Assembly (NCBI GenBank): GCA_025677815.1
Contig: JAIXMP010000052.1
Coordinates: forward strand, 1 to 64,000
DNA from: Phascolomyces articulosus
Lineage: Eukaryota; Mucoromycota; Mucoromycetes; Mucorales; Lichtheimiaceae
DNA length: 64,000 nucleotides
Direction of reading: 5' to 3'
In this document: positions 11,598-23,750 of the stretch, in pieces
Layout: every line of letters begins with the position of its first letter
How positions within the stretch are numbered: position 1 is the first letter of the stretch
The notes under the pieces: model-generated
Seen by the model: only the letters and a program-made list of their open reading frames with translations
What the model was told of the DNA's origin: nothing
Database searches by the model: none
Made by a program: the position numbers and the translations under genes

Positions 11598-13329
11598 GTA
11601 ATGGGATTTATTAAGGACATCAAGATTTTCGCTTAAGGACACCAAAGTTTCATCTTCACGCCTTCCTTACAGACACCAAACCCAATTTTTTATTTTCTTG
11701 TTTTTGTGATAAAGGTTTGTACTAATGCTCTTTATTATGTTTTTTTTCAAGCATGTTTATATCAATTTTACGTTAGTCATGGTATCTACAAATAGGATAT
11801 ACCCACAGTAGTATTCATAGATTACTTCTATAAATATATTATTGTTAATAAATGTAATTATTACTGTCTTCACCACAACGGTTTCTTTTTCATGCATGAT
11901 AAAAACTACAGAAACATAAGCTTGCATAAAATCAGAGAAATACGTAACTAGAAAGCTCTAGATTTTGTATATTTGGGATTCTTTTCGATGACAAATCATC
12001 AGCACATTGGCATAAATGAGTTAGTAATTTTTATTTATTTACCTGGAAGAAAAAAGAGTGCTTTTAGTTAGAATGGTTAAAATCCCAATATTGTACTTTT
12101 TTAGCAAGTTGATATAAGAAAATTAGTACGCAGTGAATATAAAAAAGAAAGTAATAATAGATGGAAAACGTGATATATATTTATCAAAAAAGTGCATATC
12201 GTCATACTAGTAAGTAATATATAATTATGGAATGATGTTGCTATTTAAAAAGTTATGATGCTTTGGTCTATATAAAAGAATAATGAACAAACATAACACT
12301 ACGGAAAAGAAACTTGTTAAATCTAGTTCATGTATTTGTAACTTGTTATGGGGGTGCTTGGTAAAATATCTGTTTGGACCAATTGTATTGTATTGAAATT
12401 ACCAGAATGAACATGAATATTTAACAAATTTCCTTCCTGAGAGCAAACATTCAATATTTTGGTTGTCCAGAAAAACCATTTTTTTAATGAAGTGCTGATT
12501 ATTGTTTTGTTGTTGATATCAATATAAATAAGAAGAATAAAACAGAATGGTCAGATACTATATATAGTACATAATAAAGACATTGACATGAACACCCCAC
12601 CCCCACTGAAGAATTAGTGTATGTATTGAAGATCTAAACTACATTTCATTAGTGACTATGAACTCGATTAATCCTCTCCAGAACTTAAACCACAAAAATG
12701 GAAAGTAGTCAACTATTTTTTTTTAAATTAGGGATAATAGAGACAGGTAATTTTAGTTTTTTTTTTTTTCTTTCATCAAAAAATATAATACTCCTGACAA
12801 CATAGGTTAAATCAGGTTTTTTTCTGGTAAAATAAACAATACGTATACCTAGATTATGATTTTGTTAAATGAAATACTTTTTTTTATGCAGCCTCTTTCT
12901 TGTGATTTTGTATATGAAAGAAAGAAAAAGAAAGATCACTATATTATTCCATTAGCATAGTAAAATATAATAAAAATAGCAGCTATCATATCATTGTCAT
13001 GATTGTTCGTATACGCACAAAGAATTGTAAATAGCATAAAGAGGTATTCTATTAAAATGAAGTCATTCCTGATGAACTTGCATTTTTTCAAGTATTTTTT
13101 TATGTATTCATCGGACTAATTCGGGTTAATTATTTCTTATGGTGCTAAAATTATGTTTAATACAGGAAAACAAAGAATCATTTCTTTGTTTTGAGGAAGT
13201 TGTTATTGGGAAAAATAAAAAGTCGTCAGTTACAGAAAGAATTGATATTATGTTTATAGACAACAAGAACCAGCAATAAGATTGGGTCCAAAAAAACAAC
13301 TATAAAAGGAGTGAATATTTTTTCTTTTT

Positions 13330-13474
13330 TTTTTCTCCATCAAATCTTTCACAAGTACTCTCTCTCAAGCTCTCAAGCTCTCTCTCAAACACACACACAC
13401 AAGCACACACACTCAAGCACACACACTCAAGCACACACACTCAAGAACACACAAGCACAAGCACAAGCACAAGC
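13330..13474 (+). repeat. CT/CA-rich leader with AAGCACA-type short tandem units
   Basis: Runs of CTCTCTCAAG, then ACACACAC tracts separated by TCAAGC and AAGCAC units, with ACAAGC repeated directly before ATG 13475. Such pyrimidine/CA leaders are common 5' UTRs in fungi. The sequence supports it being the leader of the candidate gene that follows, but it may equally be only a microsatellite. Confidence 0.6.
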
Positions 13475-14061
13475 ATGAAGTGTAATTATTACTATTTCTC
13501 TTTGTGGGTAGCGTTGGAATTCAATGATAAACTTTAATGTATATATATCTAATATGTTTTGACGAACTGTTTCTTTATTTTATAGTTCCGTTGTCCTCGA
13601 CAACGGTCTTCCGGGTGCCCTGGGATGGTTCCTCTCATTTTTCATCAACGACCATTTGCTTGGAGTTCCTGCAAGGTTTTCTATTGTAAAAAAAGCCTTG
13701 TAGTTGCTCAGTACAAGTATGGTCATATGTTGATGAATTATGGGGGCAGGAAGCATCCTCTATACTTACGTGGTAAGCATTAAATCTTTGTTTATTATAT
13801 ACATCAATTACCAAACAATAATACTAATACGACACCACTTTTTTTTTACATGTCAAGATATTTCTTCTGGCCAGGACCTTACAATTTGCTTATATGGTAA
13901 GTTATTATACATTTAATAATTTATTGAGAATCGGATCAAAGAGGAGCGTCATTGTGGTTACTTTATAATCGTTTACTAACTTACTCGTATCATTGTTGTT
14001 ATTTCTTTATTTAGATATAAGCATTTTGTTTGGATCTGGTTTTAGATTAGAAATATCTTGA
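13475..14061 (+). CDS. Candidate four-exon small protein, unknown
   Basis: Four open blocks join in one frame through standard splice sites: exon 1 13475-13507 (MKCNYYYFSLW, donor GTAGCG), exon 2 13586-13772 (starts FRCPRQRSSGCPGMVP, donor GTAAGC), exon 3 13858-13896 (donor GTAAGT) and exon 4 14015-14061, ending TGA. The lengths (33+187+39+47) sum to 306, exactly 102 codons including the stop, giving 101 residues. Cys residues (C3, RC in exon 2, GC, SSCK, YCK) and late His residues (GHML, KHPLYL) loosely recall zinc-binding DNA-binding domains of the FLYWCH/GCM/WRKY type found in transposase-like genes, but this is a guess. It could also be a truncated remnant of a longer element. No homologue is recognised. 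Confidence 0.4.
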
Positions 14062-14084
14062 TTTGTTAAAAATAATTTACTGGA

Positions 14085-14174
14085 TTTTAAGACTGCTTTT
14101 GCGCATTGGTTTTGCGCATTTACGTATATTTTGTATTATAAAATAAAAAAATATACGCAAAACCAGTCTTAAAA
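14085..14174. repeat. Hairpin (inverted repeat) just after the small gene
   Basis: The right arm CGCAAAACCAGTCTTAAAA is the exact complement of TTTTAAGACTG joined to GGTTTTGCG in the left arm; the left arm carries an extra 12-base unit that duplicates its neighbour (CTTTTGCGCATT then GGTTTTGCGCATT). The inner ACGTATATTTT / AAAATATACG-like sequences also pair. It begins 24 bp after the stop codon at 14061. It could be a 3' RNA structure or a small foldback element. Confidence 0.75.
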
Positions 14175-14706
14175 ACCTGTAATAAAATGTTATAGTATAT
14201 GAAAAATTAGTAATCAATTGTGCTCGGATCCGTCCGGAATTTTTTTCTTTTTTTTGCTGTACGATGATGATATCTTATATAACCTTTGATGGTAGTTGCA
14301 TTGATCAGATATTTTTCGTGTGAAAAAAAAAATGAAAATGGATTGTCTATCCATACAATTGGAATATGGATAGAATCATCCATTGACCACAGTACAAGGT
14401 GATATGCCAATCAATCGTAATTCATATATTGTATTAGAAACTAACTATTTTATTAACTAACGTTAGGGCTAAATATGTCTTCATTTCTATCAATAAATAA
14501 TATAACAGATGAGTATTTTAAGTGCTGACAATCCTGTGATCTTATTGGCTAATTATTTCATGTTACACGGTTGCCATGACAACGAGTCGCGTTGCCTTGG
14601 AAACGCGGACTTTTTCTGTCGCGAAAAAAAAAGAACTGCGTAGCAACGCGTTTTCTTTTAACGTTTCCCTTTTTTCACAAAAACAACCAAAATAAAATCA
14701 ATAATA

Positions 14707-16066
14707 ATGTCACAACATCATAATTCAGCTGAAGAAGACGATGAAGATTACGGACCATTGTTAATTTCACATCTCGAGGTTAGAATGACGTTTCATACTC
14801 ACTTTTGGCTCATATAGTTTTCACATTATAAAAGGTCTCACTTAAAAAATACATACACACTCACACACATATGTATATAAAATAATTTCATAGCAAAATG
14901 GAATCTCGTCCTCCGATGTCAAGAAATTAAAAGACGCTGGCTATTATACTGTAGAAGCTATTGCTTATGCACCCAAAAAAGCATTATTAGCCATTAAAGG
15001 GATTTCAGAAACAAAAGCAGATAAACTGATTGCTGAAGGTGAGTGGTTTTTTTTATTACCTTTTCAACAACTCCACTCGTTCTATTTGAAAAATAACTCA
15101 TTATTGTTTAAATTTGTTTAGCTTCCAAGGTAGTTAATTTAGGATTCACAACAGCCATGGATGTTCATCAACGAAGACAAGAAATTGTCACCATCACAAC
15201 AGGGTCAAAAGAACTTGATCGGGCACTTGGAGGTAACATATAAAGTATATTCTACCTTCCTTTCTATCGACTTAAACTAATATGGATTTGGATGGTTTTT
15301 TTTATTAGGTGGTATTGAAACTGGATCAATTACCGAGATTTTTGGAGAGTTTCGAACAGGAAAAAGTCAATTGTGTCATATGCTTGCTGTCACTGCTCAG
15401 GTAAATAAAGCCTTAAGAGAAAGAGAGAGAGAGATCATTTTACCTCTAGGATCATAAGACTAATTTTTTTTTTACTAGCTTCCTGTGAATATGGGTGGTG
15501 GTCAAGGAAAATGCATGTTTATTGATACTGAAAGTACATTTCGACCGAGTCGCATCTTATCCATTGCACAACGATATTCATTAAATGGTGAAAGTACATT
15601 GGATAACATTGCCTATGCTCGAGCCTACAATACAGATCATCAAACAGCATTATTGATTCATGCGGCCGCTATGATGTCAGAAACACGTTTTTCCGTCTTG
15701 GTTGTAGATAGTGCCATGGCACTGTATCGAACTGATTACGCAGGACGTGGTGAATTAGCTGCACGACAAACACATTTAGCCCAATTTTTACGATCATTAC
15801 AACGATTGGCAGATGAATTTGGTGTTGCCGTGGTAATTACCAATCAAGTTGTAGCTCAAGTGGATGGTGGTGCGGGTATGTTTAATCCAGATCCCAAGAA
15901 ACCTGCAGGTGGTAATATCATTGCCCATGCTTCCTGTACTCGATTGTATTTGAAAAAGGGACGTGGTGAAAATCGTATTTGTAAAGTGTATGATTCACCT
16001 TCTTTACCTGAAAATGAATGTACCTTTGCTATCATGGAAGATGGTATTGCGGATGCTGTCGAGTAA
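14707..16066 (+). CDS. RAD51: RAD51 recombinase
   Basis: RecA-family strand-exchange ATPase of homologous recombination, acting in the nucleus. Exons: from 14707 ([20 protein letters not shown], then SHLE), 14895 to about 15039, 15121 to about 15233, about 15309-15400, and 15480-16066, with phases joining correctly. The N-terminal helix-hairpin-helix is visible ([34 protein letters not shown]), followed by [20 protein letters not shown] and TGSKELD. Walker A is GEFRTGKSQ (Ser where GKT is usual), Walker B is [15 protein letters not shown], and [20 protein letters not shown] and [14 protein letters not shown] (loop region) follow. The HQRR linker and the acidic N-terminus favour RAD51 over DMC1. 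About 340 residues, normal length. It ends TAA at 16064-16066. Confidence 0.94.
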
Positions 16067-16849
16067 ACGTTCTTTTAACAACTAAATCAATGCAGTTTGA
16101 TCATATTTCTTCCCTTTTTCCAAACTCCTTTTTTTTTTCCTTTTTCTTCAAAAAATAACTAAATCTAAAAAAAAATCATGCATATATTTATATATAATAT
16201 ATATAAAAAACATACATACCCATGATCCCGTTTCTCCGTCGCTGTGCACTTCTCCACTTTCTTATTTACACATTTGCTTCTAATATTAATATTATTACTT
16301 TCCCTCACATGCATTTTTTTCACTCACCCCATCTTCTACTTATTCTCCCCCTTACATAACAACATCATGTACTATCTCTTTTATTTTTTTTACTCAAAGT
16401 ACATTGGAAACACTGAACTACCTTTTTATATATACATATAAGACTATTTTTTTCAATCCGCACATATCACTCGCTCGCACTCAAACAGACAAACATTGTT
16501 ACATATCAGTAAAAAAAGAAACATTTATATATTACGACATCTTCCATCCAAAATACATCGCACATAAATCATACATACATATTTTTATATATATTTGTAA
16601 ATTCCATGACTATTATATATAATTTGTTTTATTATTATTATTATAAATATATATGTACGTATAAAAAGTATTTTTTTAATGAAAAAAAAATTATTTAATG
16701 AAAACAAACAAAAATGTAAAAATAGGAGGAGGAAAGAAGGTTAACAAGGTGAGAAAAAAAATATTCAATTAAATATGATACAACAAAAATGAATGAAGAT
16801 GAAAATGTCACAAAAATGAGAGAGAGAGAAATCACAGTGTATGTTCTAT
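16067..16849. other. Convergent intergenic region, RAD51 / sulfate permease
   Basis: AT-rich 3' flank shared by two convergent genes. Holds T runs, CT-rich stretches and TATATA tracts (16180-16210, 16560-16660), and no gene. The hydrophobic short frames here are low-complexity. Confidence 0.6.
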
Positions 16850-19449
16850 TTAATACAATGGAGACTTTGGTGCTTCCTGCCATCGTTGATCGATTGCTTG
16901 GACAGCTGTGTCTACATCCCAATGAAATGCATTATATCGATCCTTGGGTGCACTTTGACCACTACCGGTATGTTTTCCATCTTCAATCGTAAGAGCAGGA
17001 GGTGTAGAAGGACCAGGTATACCAATTTCTAAATCGGTTTCTTCTTGATGTTGCACCACTTGAGAACGATTAGGATCTTTGATTTCTCTACTACAAAAAG
17101 ATAAATTTTGTAATGATAATCGACCAAATCCAAAAGCAACCAATTTGTTTCGTACAGCAGGATTTAAATCGGCAAAATGCCATTCCACATCGTTGCCAGA
17201 ATAGGCAAGCACTGTCTTTTGTAAGCTTGTAAGCATTTGTAAACCTGTTGAATCAATACGTCGTACGGCTTTCATGTCTAATACAATGGCACGAAGAACA
17301 GGGCCAAGATTTCGTCCGTGATCCATGGATCGATCTTCGTTCCATGGTCTATCCTTGTCTTTATCATCATGATCATTGCTATTGTTATGATTTTCACTAG
17401 CATCATCATTGTGTTGGGGATAATAAACACCCATGGTACCACTTCGTGTGCGTGATTTAATGGTATGGATAATGGATTCGGAGACATATTCAGCATTTGG
17501 ATAAAGTATGGAATCCACAGGTTGCATGACCAAGAGACCTGAGGGCAAGGGCTCCATCCGCTTTGAGAAATTGGGATCCCGTTCGTCTGCGTAGTAATGC
17601 GATTGGACACGTACAAGCGCATGGACCTGGGGTCTTGCAAGATGGAACAACACTATTGCCAGGGACAAACCGATGGCAATATATAAACCAGTTTCAATAT
17701 CGACAAAAAATGTCACCAATACCGTGACAGCCCAGATCAACAATTCTATAGGGTTGGCTGACCATACTTCTCTCAAATACTTGGGTCCAGACACGAGATC
17801 AGAAACAGCATGAATCACTACCGCTGCAAGAATTGCATTAGGAACATAATAAAAGGCGGGTGTTAATGCGTAAAGGGCTAAAACGACCACCGCCGCACTA
17901 AACATCCCAGCCAATGGCGTACGTACACCTGAACGAGCCATGATGGCTGTACGACTGAATGCACCTGTTGCTGGATACGCACCAAAAAAGGATCCCACGA
18001 TATTACTTATACCAATGGCCAAGATTTCTTGATTGGGTTGAATGGTATAATTCGATACACGACCAAATGATTTGGCAACAGACACATGTTCCAAGATAAG
18101 AATCAAGATCATGGATGGTAAGCTACCACTGGCAGCTCGTACAACTTGGAAATTTAATCCTGGTATAGCCATTGCATCAAAACCTGCAGGTACTGTGGCA
18201 ATCACTCGAATAGGAGTGGTGGTTCGTCCAATACTGATGAGAAAGGAAATCAAGGTGCCAAGAAATACAATCATACCATTACGCATAATACCAAAATAAA
18301 ACACAGCTTTACGGAATTTTTCCAAGCGGGTACTGAGGCGATTGCAGCCATAGCGAATAGAATACAGCAAGACAAGAGCGACGAGACCAAATGCAATATC
18401 CAATTGGGTGTGTGGGATATTGATAAGAAAATCAATCAACACGTGGAAAGGTGATGCATGCGTTTCCACTTCGGGTCCAATGCCTGTAAGTGCAGGTAGT
18501 TGTGCGCAAACTATGGTAATTGCACTACCCGTCATGAATCCTGCAATTGCAGGCGATGGAATAAAATCGACAATAAGTCCTAATCGAATAATTCCAATTG
18601 CAACTAAAACGATGCCTGCAAACAATGCTAGCGTGACACCAACTTCAGGGCCTGTGATATCGGGATAGTTGGTTGTAATCATGTGAACTGCCTCTCCGAC
18701 AAGTAATGAGACCGTGGCTATAACGTAACATACAAAGGTTAATTTTCTTTTTATGGTATTTTATTTACATAATTAAACTCATTGTTCTATTATGTATGTT
18801 TGTACTAGGATGACTTACAGATAGGACCAATACTAATATCTTTTGACGTGCCAAAAAAGCAGTAGATTGCCGCGCCAACAAACGATGTACTGTTATGATT
18901 ATTATAATCGTATTATTATAGAATAATAATAAACACCACCAATTATTATAAACAAGAACGTTAAGGGGAAGGTGAGGGGAAAGAAGTGAATTTAAATTAT
19001 TAGATTCATTGGACTAGTTGTAATCAAAACATTTTACAACGAAATTCTGTTATTAAAAGAAATATACATACTAGAGACCATATTGTGGATCCAAGTTGGC
19101 TAATTTTGCATACGCCATACTTTGTGGAACGACTACGATGCCTACCGTGACGCCAGCAATCATATCTTGAAGTAACCACTATGATATAATATATTATATA
19201 TTATGTTATAAGAAGAATATCCTGACAAATTATATGCTGTATCATTGTAGATGATATCTCTCCGTAGTGTTATCTGTTGTTTATGACATGGTGACAACTT
19301 ACAGAAAGATTATAACGATGAATCCAATGAATAATAGGAAATGTCGTCGCAAAATAAGATCGAATATATTGTGGAAATTGACGTAAATAATGTCGACATT
19401 GTTGACGTAATGGTATAGGTGGATAATCAACTACAATTGTATCTTTCAT
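16850..19449 (-). CDS. SulP-family sulfate permease with STAS domain
   Basis: Plasma-membrane anion transporter of the SLC26/SulP family, most likely sulfate uptake. Exon 1 19303-19449 (49 codons, starting MKDTIVVDYPPIPLRQQCRH), exon 2 about 19072-19178 (LLQDMIAGVTVGIVVVPQSM then AYAKLANLDPQYGL, the SulP signature), exon 3 about 18824-18894 (YTSFVGAAIYCFFGTSKDIS), exon 4 16850-18717. Exon 4 carries the remaining membrane helices (e.g. ALFAGIVLVAIGIIRLG, MTGSAITIVCAQLPALTGIG, VGSFFGAYPATGAFSRTAIM) and a cytosolic STAS domain (AIVLDMKAVRRIDSTGLQML). An insert rich in Asp/His/Asn lies between the membrane core and STAS. The tail ends QRWQEAPKSPLY. About 760 residues, family-typical. Substrate is inferred from the family only; some SulP proteins carry other anions. 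Confidence 0.92.
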
Positions 19450-19771
19450 GATTTCGTTATCTTTTCTCCAATGTAATTATAATGGTAATAATATTTTTTT
19501 GAAAAAAAAATATGTGTAAAGAAGAAAGAAAGAAGGATAATAACTATCACAAAAAAAAAGGCGCGCTGAAAATGATCGAGAATGAAGAAAAAAAAATAAA
19601 ATAAAATAAAATAAAAGGGGGAGATGAGGTTGCAAGGGGAGAGAAGAGAGAGAAAGAAAAGAACAAGTGATGATAATTTGGAACAAAGGTCGAGTCCTTT
19701 ATTCTTCTACTTATATATATATTGTCGAATATGTGTGATTAGTAGTAGTAATAATAGTAATACAAGAAGAA

Positions 19772-19826
<55 letters not shown>

Positions 19827-22800
19827 CTTTTTCATATATATAAAAGATATGTACACACATCTTTATACTTTCATCTCTTCCTTCAAAGGTATTCATCGTA
19901 TTATAAGTGTATTTATGTCATGAGTCACCCTTCATCTTTCTTCTTTCTACCCCAACTCCTTCAAAAAAAAAATTAGCATCATCGTTCCCTTGACTCCCCA
20001 ACTTTTCTCCCCCTTACTTTTGATAGAAACATAAACTTTTTCTGCGCCCGAAGCAGCCCCTTTGCATATCCGCCTAGTGATGGGGGTGAGAAGGAGAACT
20101 CCTAAATGTTTGTAAAATTGTAAATGTAATGTTCTGTGTATGTGGTACATACAAATAATACTTGGCAGACTCAAAACATAAACTCTTTATATATATATCT
20201 TCTTGTCACCTCCTCTTTCTAATTCTGTATCATTTCAGCAGTCTAATATGTAATGATACTATAAGGATGATATGATGACAAGAGTCGGTACCTTCCTTGG
20301 CTTATTATATAAAAGAATCCTTCATCATACCATTCAATATAAGGTATCATACCATAAAATCAAAAAGTAGAATTACATGGTATAAAAAAATTCATCCAAT
20401 CCATAGATGGACCCTGTCTCTACCATATTCTATTATTGTTATTGTTTATCTTCGTTTTGTTTGATATTTTTTTAATAAATTCTATTTCTTGTGACTAAGG
20501 CCTTTCAATTTTAAATTTACCATTTCAAGAAAAATTATTGCACACGAACGTATAAACATTTCTGCAACATCATAAGGAATCGATATATTTATATGTACAC
20601 ACAACAAAAAAAGGGAACATATATATAAAAGACTTCACCGATAATAAATAATGTTTTTTTATTATTATATATTATATGCATGCTGACACATTATTTATAT
20701 TATATTTATTATAATCAGAAATGCAATCCTTAACTCTAAAAAAAGTACTGTTTTGATGTTTGTATACATATAAAATGGATATGGTCTATGTACTAACAAC
20801 AACAACAGCATGTTCTTATTTTTACTACAAGAACGACCATTCAAATTATTAATGTGTTTTAAAGTATATATTTGGAATTTATACCTTAAAAATCCCTCTT
20901 TTTTGGTGTGCATTATACTTGTTATACATAAAAGAATACTACTTCTTGATAGTAAGAAGTGAGAAGGTAGGTAGGTTGGCATATGTATCTTACTACATAT
21001 ACATTATACCTCATGACATTTCAGTTGTTGTTTCACGTCATAACTCTCTTTTATTTTTTTATCCACATCACATTTACATATATATTATCATATATTTATA
21101 AACACATGGCGGAAATTTGTAACTTTATATACTGCCACTACTATTTTGATTGTTGTTATCATAAGGAGTAATAAAAAAAATTATGCATGTAGTAGAAGGA
21201 AGAAAATTGATAATAAAAAACAAGTTACAAGCGGTGGCGAGGGGTCTCTTATTATTATTATATTATAATATAAATATTGAAAACTTTGTTATTTTTATAA
21301 TATACATTTAGCAATCCGTAAATGAAAAACCTATAATAATAGAATAGGAGAACTATATACACTAAGTATGGTAACTTTTATATTGAAAAAAAAAGACATG
21401 CAAGATGCTGTATATGAAGCTATAAATTACCATTGCAATTGATGGGGTTTTTTTCTATTGAGATTATATATAAAATAGAATACAGTTCTTTACTGTTTGA
21501 ACTTTTAAATATTGTTACTAAAATTGCTCCGGTAGTCTATATGATATGTATAAAAATAAGGTTATTTTATGAAATATTTTTCCACCAAAGTAAATACTAT
21601 CATGACCACCTTGGAGAATATATATCAAAATCAAGTTACGTCCACCAAAGATTGTTAGATCGATCCAAGTCTTCACGAGATAACAAATATTAATCAGTAT
21701 TTTTTAATTAAAAATATATCCTCATCTACAGTAATTAATTTAATAGTAATGATAATAAAATGCGTAGAATTGTTCACAAGATAGACTAAGGACGAGGACT
21801 AGTTATGAAAAGAAATACAACAGATGATGAAACCGATGATGTAAAATAAGATCATGTATATGCATATTATGTTGTTACACGAGGAAATACTCGACAACAG
21901 CAATAAATATAATAAGCAGGATAGATTATATATCATCATCATTATATCATATTTATTATGTAGATGAGCTAACGACTTCCTCTTTAAATAAGGTATCCAA
22001 AGCATACTCTATTTTAAATGTATGGACGAAGAAGAAAAAAAGAAGACCTTGCACAAAAATTCTTGAAAATTGGGATACTACGTATGCTATTTTATTTTAT
22101 TAATTCGACAGAGAGCATCATCATCATGACTCTATAGTTCTAAAACGTATGTTTTTACATGCGACAACAATCCTCCATGTTCCAGGTATGAAAAAAAAAA
22201 GTTCCGTAAGTACAACACTACCTGCTGCTGGCATTTTACGACACCATTGGTAGTATTTTTGGGTAGATTACTGCTGATATGGGATAACTCGGCTTGCTAT
22301 GACATACAGGTACATATACACTAGCGTTACGAAATCTGAACAACATTCCATCTATACAACGATATGAAAATAAAATGTTAGCACCTGACCTTTTTTTTAA
22401 TTACCCCACAAATCAAATCAATATATAGGGTCCCTTGACAGGTAGAGTTCATTAATAAATCAGTATAAATATGTATTTAATGGATATAATAACTAAACAC
22501 TATATTTATCATTTTATTCCATTTATGTGTAAGAGCTAATGATCTTTCAGTAGTAGTAGCAGTAGCTTCTCAATGCCTAATCCGAGTAACTTGCAGGTAA
22601 AAAAATATTAGATTTATCTGAGCTGCACGTTTTTACGGATCGGGATAATGCCGTTGCCAAAAAAAGAGCTGCATAATTTAAAAATGACTTGCAGGTCTTT
22701 TGCTTCTCATTCACACGTCTGTATTGCAATAATATTTTATAGTATTATTATTTACACTTGGGTTAAGAGAGAGAAAAAATTGCCACCCTATTTTTCTTGG

Positions 22801-23750
22801 CCTAGGTGGTTTGTAAATTATTTTTTATCTTTTCTCCAGCAAAATGAATGCGATATTATATGCATCACGTGTATTTAATGGGGTCATTTTAAAGCTTGGT
22901 CATCATAGCATATTGCACTTGTAACTACAACTCGATGAGATTACGGTGATGATAAAAGCTGATTGATAGAGTAAAATATTTCACTACAGCTCCAGCATAT
23001 AGAAAATGACAGAAATGTATGTAGTAAACAATAAACAATGATATGGTTGGATATCATAATAGGATTATCTTGCTTGTTTGCAGTAACAATAGAAATAATA
23101 AATAATGGAAAAGTGAAAAAGAATCCACCGTTTCGAACTAGGTGCAAAAAATAGATGCACGATCAGATGACGATATACATATGCATGAATTTGTTAATAT
23201 TCCCCATTTAGATTATCTATTCCTTCAGATAACACAGGTACCACCTACATAGTTGTAGATAATAAGGAACACACACACACACACACACACGTACACAAGG
23301 TAATAGTTTCATCATCCCATGGCAAGAAAAAAAAACAACACAAAGATTATAGCAATCAGTCAGTAACTTTTTTAATAAGTGTTTAAAAAAACAAGCACAG
23401 CAAGTTTAAATTGAGGATATAAAAATGTGTAAACTGATGATGAATATAAAAAAAAGAATAACTAAATACAACAAACTATGTATAAAGAGTAGGGGAAATA
23501 CAAAAAAGAAATAGAAAAATAGATGAAATAGTATATAAAATAATGAATGTAAAAATAATAGTAATAATGCATATAATATATATAATAGAAATAAGAGAGA
23601 AGAAAAAGAAAAACAGAACTATATATATGTTTTGTTATTTGTTATATATCATGACATGAGACGAAGAATGAGATGGGGAGAGGGGATAAAAAATGAGTTG
23701 TAGTATGTAATGCTTGTCTTGTTTAGATGTGGATCGTTAGTGGTTGTTTT
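19450..23750. other. Long intergenic region with microsatellites
   Basis: 4.3 kb with no supported gene. Includes the compound CT/GT microsatellite at 19775-19826, TATATA-rich sequence at 20640-20720, and a (CA)n run at about 23272-23290. The part just above 19450 is the upstream region of the SulP gene; 23300-23750 is AT-rich 3' flank of the siderophore synthetase gene. Slightly GC-richer patches at 20030-20100 and 22200-22320 do not give a convincing frame. Confidence 0.5.
19775..19826. repeat. Compound (CT)n(GT)n microsatellite
   Basis: About 36 bases of CT repeat run directly into about 16 bases of GT repeat. Confidence 0.95.

Larger units (their letters stand above)
10283..13474. other. 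Long AT-rich intergenic region
   Basis: No gene supported on either strand. Pyrimidine-rich downstream sequence (10330-10500) follows the small gene. A dispersed repeat copy lies at 11474-11597 (listed separately). From 13330 the sequence becomes a CT- then CA-rich leader with repeated AAGCACA units immediately before the candidate gene at 13475. Confidence 0.5.

Noticed and set aside
13586..13640. Alternative frame reading VVLDNG, resembling the start of actin-family proteins
   Set aside because: The following residues do not match the actin fold (no AGFAGD, no GRP..), and a different frame joins all four exons cleanly; the match is too short.
22180..22330. Slightly GC-richer patch with AFYDTIGSIFG-like reading
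   Set aside because: Interrupted by stops within 20 codons, no splice partners, no recognised family.
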